Origin: Galdieria sulphuraria
Taxonomy: Eukaryota > Rhodophyta > Bangiophyceae > Galdieriales > Galdieriaceae
DNA: 64,000 nt
Assembly (NCBI RefSeq): GCF_000341285.1
Contig: NW_005178432.1
Span: forward strand, 80,540 to 144,539
Direction: 5' to 3'
A program made the translations under genes and the position numbers. Each line of letters starts with the position of its first letter. Positions within the stretch are counted from its first letter, which is position 1. Below are positions 56,045 through 64,000 of this stretch, piece by piece. A model generated the notes under the pieces. That model was not told where the DNA came from. It was given only the letters and a program-made list of their open reading frames with translations, and searched no databases.

Positions 56045-56584
56045 ATCGTAAGCTGTGAAGTAAACTATGCGACAGAAAAATACAACAATGATCGATCTTC
56101 TTCAATTGTTTCCAATGCTCAAACTCATGATTGAGACGAAAATCGTTGGAAGCTTTGAACAAATATGCAGCACAACTACATATATATCAATTATCATTTT
56201 TCATTTCCTTGTAATAAAGAGTGGATATTGGTTTCTGTGCAATTGTATATAAAGACAACTTCTCTGAGCTATTAGAAAATAACCAGCTGAGGAACTTTCA
56301 ACTTAAGGCGAACCATAAATAAAGTCTTTGATGAATACAAGACCTTGTATAAAACCCAATCGTCAACACTTTAAGACACTCTCCTGAGAAGTAACAAGAA
56401 GCAAATATGACCTGTCAAACTGTGACAGTGACTTTTACAACAATAGGCTTATTTTGATTTTCGTGGTTAGTACCATATTACGACGATACTCCTCAGAGTA
56501 AAAGCGAGTAAGCTGTAACCAAGTTTCAAACATACAAAAAAGTTTACTTGCTCTTCAAAACAAAGGGAAGGACTGAGTTAGAAT
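56045..56584. other. Spacer between the two NTPase copies
   Basis: About 540 bp, AT-rich, without supported ORF or RNA gene. Confidence 0.5.
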
Positions 56585-58683
56585 CTATTGCCAACTTAAG
56601 AAACTGTTACGGATTCTATGAAGTAAATCTAATCCAAAATCCCAAAAAGTAGGATTATGAATATGAAATGCTCTTTCAAGTACGCTCAATATTTCTTCGT
56701 CAATCAGCATTTGGACATCTCTTTCACAAAGAATAACAAGTTCACAATTATCAGGTACTTTGAAAGAATCATTTCCAATAAACATTCCACTGGTGTAACA
56801 ACGACTCTGATTATCCAACTCATTAGAAACTTTCAATGATAACTTTGTACTAACGATAATAAGCATACAATGATGATAATCCATTGCACTGGATAAGACT
56901 TGATCATAAACAGGATCTAAAAATTTCTTGGCTTCATCTATAATATCTGACCAGCCAATTCCTTCCGACCTCCAACGTCCTTTACATGCAACTCCAACAG
57001 TAAGAACTTTGGGTTCCACAGCAGATTGTAATTGGAATATAATATCAGGACTATGAGAAGTGGCGTCCAAAGGAATGTAAATAGTCTCTAAATAAAGTGT
57101 CTCTCGAATAATGTTATTCCATTCAGTATTGGCAAAAGTTCTTCGACTCTTGTTCGATTCACTTCTTGTTTCTCTAGAACTAACAACAGACTTCATATAG
57201 TGAATAGGTGATATTGTACTCATTGGAAGTTTCATTTGTTTCCATATCGGAGACAATTGACACAACAATTCCCTCAACTCATTTAAGACAACATCAAAAC
57301 TAGTCGTAAAGCAACAATTCCTTCAAATACACGACACTTTGAATAGAAGAAACAATCTACTGGTTCTACATCAAGTGATCCAAGAAGTATCTTTTCCAAA
57401 GAAGATATGGAAGGGTCGTTCTTGAAGATTACAATAAATACTTTTGGAATTAGGACTTGGAAAGTATTCTGGTCAACAGGATATCGATATAGTCCCATTT
57501 CAGTTACGGCATCAAATAGATAAGACTCCGAGGTCAATATGTCATCTACTGGAAACGGTATACGATAAAGTGCCATCATCAAAAGCATATCAAAAACACT
57601 TCTTCTATCTTCGTCCAAATTCAATATTCGTTCCACAAATGGTTCAGCACAAATTATTCGGAAATCGTAGTCGTTCATACACATCAAACATTCTTCTTTC
57701 GATATGAAAGGCTGGTTTCTTGCTATTACATAATTCAAAAGCATATTCACTGCACGAGTCAACAAACCAGGAACTCCACCTGTACATTCCAATAATGAGT
57801 CTGCCAATTCATTTACTGAAAATGAAGAACTACATAAGACATTACAAACTGGAACTTGAGTAGGTGTCTTTAGAAGACTTTTTCCAAGGAATTCAACGAT
57901 ACTGCAAGCGTCCAAAGGTGATAAAGGGATAAAATGTAGTATAACTCTCGATAGCCCAAAAGCCACATCATTCTTAATACTTAAACCCTTGCTTTTCCCA
58001 ACAACTATAAAAAACAAGTCGGGTTCTTTGCACAATTGACTAATGATACCGAAAAAGTCATTGTAAGGTCGAATCACACCTTTTTCGTTCTTCTCCAGTT
58101 CAAAAAGAATTCCATTCGTATCCAAAACACCAACTTCATCAAAAGCTACCAAAAGATATTGATCGGAAGTAATGTTTAAGATGGAACGAAGTTTCCTAAC
58201 TAACTTATAGGGACGTGTACGGCATTCTTTAAATACTACTTCTTCATCCTCTGGTTCTTGTCCAACAGAAGTGCAACACGCTTCTATCATTCGATAGTAG
58301 ACTGCCCACTTTAGGTTGCGTTCTTTCGGTTCTGTGGGCTTCAACTCCCTCAAATCCACAAAGAGCAACGAAGCCCTTTTCAGCTTCTCCAAAAAGGTTC
58401 TCCTCAAAGGGTCCGAAGCAAAAGTCGACAGAAAAGTTTCACCAAACCTTCGCACCAACTCCAAATAGTTATGACAAAACGTAGTCTTGCCAGAACCAAA
58501 CAGATGCGGAGCAAATGGTATCGTCAAGCGATAGTCGCAACTACTCGTTACACCCCTGAGTTGTTCTCTGTTGCTATGAAGATCATACAGTTCTTTTGTC
58601 ACTCGAACAACATCTCTTTCACGATCTACCACAACAGACTTAAAGTTGTCCACAGCTTCCCACTTTTCATCCAAACTCGCCAT
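56585..58683 (-). CDS. Large P-loop NTPase with nuclease-like C-terminal region
   Basis: From the ATG at 58683 the frame is open to 57283 and continues in a second frame, 57299-56585. Joining them with a 38-nt GTGTCG...CTAG interval (57300-57337) restores one frame of 686 residues; a frameshift is the alternative. Walker A is PHLFGSGKTTF (His where the usual first Gly stands), Walker B is LLVAFDEVG, and ECTGGVPGLLTRAVNMLLNY resembles the GxP motif of STAND/archaeal-type ATPases. The C-terminal part has SPDIIFQLQ and LTVGVACKGRW, spaced like a PD-(D/E)xK nuclease core but without the usual acidic residue. Galdieria is known for an expanded archaeal-type ATPase family; membership here is inferred. 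Confidence 0.6.
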
Positions 58684-60534
58684 CGCCAAAGAGAAATTAA
58701 ACAATCTTTTGTTTATTTCGGAGTACAAATATAAATAAACGATTGACTGTTTGTCGGTCACAACAACAACAAGGAAAACAGTAAAGGATACCAATCCAAC
58801 TTCTTCTCTTTATCAACTGATGACTATGTCATACCTTTTATGGCTTGGACTGAGATGACTTGAACTATGGAAGAACGATCAATATGGCTTTTTCCGCTAT
58901 CGATATTCTTATTCTCGTATGCTAATATAATGGCAACTCTCATAGGGTACAAGAAGGATTAGAAGGAAGCCAATGTTTATTTCACAAGTTTTTTATGCTC
59001 TTTGAGAGTATAAAGCTATTGAACATGGCCCATTCTCACATAGATAAGAAAGTTTCTTTCAGAATTTTCGAGAGTAGTCATGAGAGTTCCAAGCAATATA
59101 GATTGTTCATGAAGAATTTGTTCCATAGACGTCTCTCTCTAGATTTTCTGTATTTTATAGAACAGTTTTTACGTCACTTTTGCTTCATTTCGAAACACGG
59201 AACTAGAGTATGAACCAAGTCATTCTCTTGTACAGTCTATTCAAAAGCTCCAATTGAAATATTATTATTTAGTAGAAATGCAGAAACCCGCAAGCACAGC
59301 ACTGCTTTATTTTCAGCAATCATCAAATTCCTTTCTCACGATATCATGACAAGTAGCAGCTTATCACTAAAGCTACAAAAGTTGATGATAGCAAAAGACA
59401 AAACCAAAACAAATGTGCAAAGAAGGATCCAAAATATCGCGTGGTTTTATCAAATCTCAGAAACAACAATGACTCACACAAGTGTATCATCAATACTCAA
59501 TTTCTGTAAGAGTCAATAACTCCTGTTTCTTTCTCCTCTGAAAATACTAACAGACAATAATAGCATTTGATACTATGGATTCTGTTAAGAGGAGAAAAGA
59601 TATTTTCAAGAAAAATTCAATTCAATCGAATTGAGTCTATTCTATCGACTCTCTTCTCGTATCTTGTCATTGCATAACATTTGAATCATAGTTGAATTCC
59701 TTCTCCTCAATAGTCGACTATACAATTGAGGTGCTTTTGAAGGTAAACATGACTGTTTAGGTTTAAAGGCTTTTGCTGCATCCTCTTGTACGATAAACTT
59801 TGTAAAAACCACAACTTGTAAAGATATACAAGAAAGCAAACTATAAAAAGTACAAAGCTGCTTTAGAAACGATATAACTCCAAGAGAGCTATTATCTCTT
59901 CCAATATAAAAAAAGGTAAAACTTTTAAAAGCTCTGCAAATTCAAAGAACGATTTGTCCAGTTGAGTCCTAATCTTCTTCCAATCTCAACCATCAGCTCG
60001 TTGAATAAGTGAGTCACTATACAAAAGTTCATTCCGTTAGGCACTTGGAAGAAGACTCCTGCGAAGTATATAACCTGATGGGTACACTAGTAGAGGCTTC
60101 CTTTTGGATATTGGTAACGAGAATCAAATAGAAGGAATGTTCATTTCTACTAGGGACAAGTCAAACTTGAAAAAGAAGCGAAACGCTGTTTTATCCAAGT
60201 TGCTCTACAGAGAATAAAAATATTTTCAACTCGCAAGCAATATTCAGCAGAATAAGATAAAACAATTTATCTGATTCTTCTGCAGAGTCAAATCTTAAAT
60301 GATATTTTGGTTGTTATCCAAACTGGTAAAGGTCTTGTTCTCTTAAATATACTGGATCAATTTCGTCTACTAGTGAAAAGAAAGGAATATAAACGTAGAA
60401 ATAATGGAAAAGTAAGAATCTTTCATCTCCTCTTTGCAAAGTAACAAAGAAAGGTGAATCTTGAAATATATGTGCAAGGAGAAGCAAAAGCGTCACCACT
60501 TTTACTCTTGTAACAGTCAAAACTCTCTACAAGT

Positions 60535-60596
60535 TGTTTATGAAGAGAACAATGCGAGACCCTTGTAACTTTTGAGGTTCGATCCTCCTTATCGCA
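60535..60596 (+). repeat. Decayed tRNA-like module
   Basis: It contains a near-perfect B box (GAGGTTCGATCCTCC) and a terminal TTATCGCA that faces GCGAGA upstream, but the T-stem has mismatches and no D-arm or anticodon stem forms. It is most likely a tRNA fragment or a tRNA-derived element rather than a working gene. Confidence 0.4.
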
Positions 60597-62914
60597 AGTA
60601 GTTTATGTACGAATTTGTGTATAGTCAAAAGTATTCCCAACCTTTTGTCAGTTTTTTGTTGTAGCCTTGTCCTCTCTATACTTTCCAACTCTAGTGTTGG
60701 ATATAAGATTATTTCTTCTTTGCAGTTCACAGTGGTACAAAGACTATTCCTTGAGCCTATTTTGCGTAGAAGGAAAGGCTATGGTTCTTACACAGAAAGC
60801 CAACAGAATTATTTCTACTGAAACTGGAAAACGACCATTTTACACATTGTGTGAAGCAGTTTTCCAAGGTTTTGAGAGGCTAACAAAGGAAGATTCTGAG
60901 AACGAGAACGAGTCAAAAACTGGTTATAGCAAAACCCGTTTCTTGATTTGTAATCAAAAGAGCGTCACAAGAAGTCTGAAATTCACCTTACAAATAAAGA
61001 TTGATCAAACTCAACTCTGTGAAAAGGCACCACTGTCGATAGTAAATTGAACAGGAACTTTGTTACAACACTATTGTTCTCCTTTCACAACATTACTATG
61101 CTGTGAGATTAGTTGTATCCAGCACATTTATTATTAAAGCAGCATTTTCCAAGTCTCCAAGTAAAATAGTTTCTTTCATAAAACTCACTAGCCATGCAAG
61201 ATACTATACCTCCAGTAGAAAGGAGACAATACATAGCAATTCTTCTCATCATAGTCCAACTGGAAATTACACAATAGTTTAAAAAGGGCCAGTGTTGTTA
61301 AGGCTGTGAACTTGGTTAAGTTTACTTCTGAAACTTTTCCGACTTTAATTTCCAACTCATTCGTTGTTTTAGTTGGACAAGTGGACTTCTATTATCTACG
61401 TTTCTTTTTTAAGCCTTGCAGTTCATTCCTTTATAAAAATCCATCGAGTCGTCTTGAGCTCTGAGTTCCGGATAGACTGTAGTATCTTTTTGATATGTAC
61501 AACATTGACTATCTATTTGAATTTTACATACTTTATGCAAGACTTGTTGTTGTTTCACTTCTGGTCTTGTATGGAAATCTGTGAGCTGTATTGTCAAGAA
61601 AAGAGCAAAGACAGAAGAGTTTAAGCTGTTGTTGAGTTTAACTACATTACTCAATTAGTTGTCTCGCAAGTTCATTTAGATTTAGTTTTTACTGATAATT
61701 GTTACAGAGCATTTTTGCGTATTTATTAGCAGTTGACAGTCTAGTCTTGTAGTCGGTCGTTGAGAATCAGTCTTGGGTTCATATTTCAAAGATGTTTTTC
61801 AAGAAACCAGTTAGACACTTAGTTGAGTGTTTTGGTCAGTATAAAGAGTTACTTTCCGTATGATAGTTTTTGTCTTTTATGTGACTTCTTTCAAGATGGA
61901 AAACTTGGTCTGTAACTCTGCAACAGGTTTTATAGTGTAAACGAACGATATTCGCACTCTTTGTAAAATTCATTCCTTTTCCAGAATAGCAAAGGAAAGT
62001 CTCGAGTCCATCATTGCATATTTTTAATGGCTGTTTGTGTTGTCGAGCGTTTATATCAATTCTCTATTGATACGAGTATATATTTTGAAACATTATGGAT
62101 GTGGGCTTTAGATAACGAAAGCTGAATAAACTTGTATTTTGAAAGCAAGGGAAAAGTTTTCAGTTCAAAATATACTTGTTGGGAACCATGAAATAAAGCA
62201 AGCAAAAGGACATTGTTGAAAATCTTGGTTGTTTTCACCTGGGTAAAATGTTTTGACGATGGCGACTGTAGCTACTAGTCCGTTTTGAGAAACGCCTTTG
62301 TTTTTATGAATTACTGGGTTTACCGAAGGTGAAATATGTTTAAAAGGATATGTAAGTCATAAGAGTCATAGTGGTGAAACCAGTATTGATAGTGTTTCTA
62401 AAAGGCATCTATTGCAAATCGTCTTTGGTCCATAGTACAGTTGAAAAGGAGGGTAACAGTAGTAGCAAAGTATGAATGGGAAACAAGGAGACTGTGTAAA
62501 ACAATATTTGCCTTGTCAAGAGTGCTGCTGATCTGCTTTTATTTTCAACACACTGAAGGTCATTCTGTTGAAAATAGTGGTAGTTGTAGCTGTCAAAAAG
62601 CGAAAAGGAGACTTCACATTTTGTGCAAACAGCTTGCGTTTGGATAGTATACAAAGTAGCTCTGAAAGAAACTCACGAAGGATTGGTTGAACTTCAACAA
62701 TATTACACGAGTGCAAACATTGATGTCATCGTGTCCGACTAGAGTTTTTGGTTTGACTCTGAAGATAAAGTCCAACTTTTGGTAAATAATTCCTAGAAAG
62801 CATACGCAGACGAACAAAGTGGTTTGCACATACATTGACACGAACCATAAAACATTTTTCGATTATCGCAGCAAAATCAAACCATTCGCCACTACTTGAA
62901 ATTCAACCAGAACA

Positions 62915-64000
62915 GCAACAACAACAAATATGAGCCCAAGCCTAGTACAGTATGGCAGAGGTCATCAAGTCTACAAAGAGAATGACTCCTGCTTCTATCT
63001 TTTACTGTTTTCTTCGTTGTTGGCATGACTGGAAAAGTGCAATTGTTTTATTTACTTGGAATTGTAAAAAGACAACAAGAACGACAACAACAAGACAAAG
63101 CCATAGTGTATTGGTTAGTAGTACATGGAATATTAATAATAGTTTTTGTGATAAAAGTACGAATTTGACCTATTTTTTACCATACAAGAAAATTGCATTG
63201 TTGACTTTATAAAAGAAAAAGGCATTATTTGCACATTTACGACTATTCCTGCACCTTACTATTAGTAGAACTACATACGGTCCTGATTTTGAACAACAAA
63301 TAGGGTATCGAGTTGCTTTACTGGTCGATTTTCGATTTTCTTGTTTCTGTTTGAGAAAAATCTTCATCTTTTGATTCTTGAAACAAACTTATTTGTTATC
63401 TCATGATAGTATGATGAAGCAACTAGTCGTCATTTCTTTTCCGAAAACGTCGACGTACAACCTTTCAGAAGCTTTTTTCATTGGAAATCTCAATCACATA
63501 GAATCTCTTTGTCCCTTGATAGTTGCGTTGCCTTCGGAGGGGTGGGCAATTGATAGTCCAAATGATCAATTCGAGACAATTTCGTCAGTTGAATCAATTA
63601 ATCTTTGACAAGTGAATTTGCAGTATCATGAAAGTGTACAACATACTGTTTTCTGTGATCTAGAATCTACTACTGACTTATCTGATATATTGTATTGTTC
63701 TTATGTCGAAACTACACCTTTTGACTATTTATGCTTCAGAACGTTTCCATCTTACTTCTTCGACCCTAAGACCAGCTTCATATGGAGTAGTCATCTAGTT
63801 GATAAGGATAAGATAATATCTCTATCTCGTTTTTTCTCTTCTTTATCGGTGTGATTGTAGAATGGTGAAGATCTTGTTTTTTAGAGTTGTAATATGTTCT
63901 AAATACAGTGGAATGCTCATTGTACAAGAAAAGGGATGAAGATGATAGAAAGTAGGATTCAAAGACTGCGGGATGATGTAAATTCAAAGAAAGAACGCGA
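62915..64000 (+). repeat. Diverged repeat, copy 2 (reaches the window end)
   Basis: Same order and orientation of matching blocks as at 30,990-31,995 (see there). The copy continues to the edge of the window, so its full length is unknown. Confidence 0.65.

Larger units (their letters stand above)
58684..64000. other. Gene-poor region with repeats
   Basis: No ORF beyond about 130 codons and none with family features. A tRNA-like remnant at 60,535 and the second copy of the 31-kb repeat from about 62,915 are the only structures I can support. The longest ORF (60,667-61,050, plus strand) shows no domain. Confidence 0.55.

Noticed and set aside
60535-60596. Working or permuted tRNA
   Set aside because: The B box is good, but the T-stem is mismatched and no matching 5' half was found on either side.
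60667-61050. 127-codon plus-strand ORF
   Set aside because: No recognisable family or targeting feature and it sits in repeat-rich DNA.

Overview
The window looks like nuclear DNA of a unicellular red alga, most likely a Galdieria-type cyanidiophyte. This is an inference from AT-rich DNA, many GT-AG introns of about 48-57 nt, very tight gene packing, eukaryotic genes (RNA polymerase III subunit, COP9 signalosome, p24, YIF1, U5 snRNP protein) beside algal ones (phytoene desaturase, ferredoxin-nitrite reductase), and a tRNA interrupted in its D-arm. Exon coordinates come from hand splicing: reading frames were joined at GT-AG (twice GC-AG) sites and checked for phase and family similarity. No database search was run.

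Layout. Positions 1-29,700 form a compact housekeeping block: xylulokinase, a small membrane protein, p24, CSN1, PDI, thioesterase, a YfiH-like protein, a cupin membrane protein, Pol III RPC2 (20 exons), TMEM115, a GNB1L/ASA1-like WD40 protein, mitochondrial uL15, DIM1, purple acid phosphatase, tRNA-His, a tetraspanin-like protein, an alpha/beta hydrolase, an SMR protein, tRNA-Ser, PurF, YIF1, phytoene desaturase and a CDGSH protein. Start codons of divergent pairs can lie only 29-70 bp apart, and one convergent pair overlaps within its coding sequence. A tRNA-Met with a 16-nt D-arm intron closes the block at 30,050.

Positions 30,051-40,556 are a gene desert with diverged repeats and decayed tRNA-like modules. 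A DMT-type transporter (40,557) and a bHLH-GAF protein (42,997) follow. Positions 44,229-54,261 hold an anion and nitrogen cluster: a CLC protein, an NRT2-type nitrate transporter, a temptin-domain/ferric-reductase fusion, ferredoxin-nitrite reductase, and a membrane-anchored molybdenum-cofactor oxidoreductase of the sulfite oxidase family. The last and third of these resemble the two halves of a bacterial MsrPQ-type system and are the most interesting candidate system here.

Positions 55,448-58,683 carry two tandem members of a P-loop NTPase family, one truncated and one long with a nuclease-like C-terminus. The remainder, to 64,000, is again gene-poor and contains a second copy of the desert repeat.
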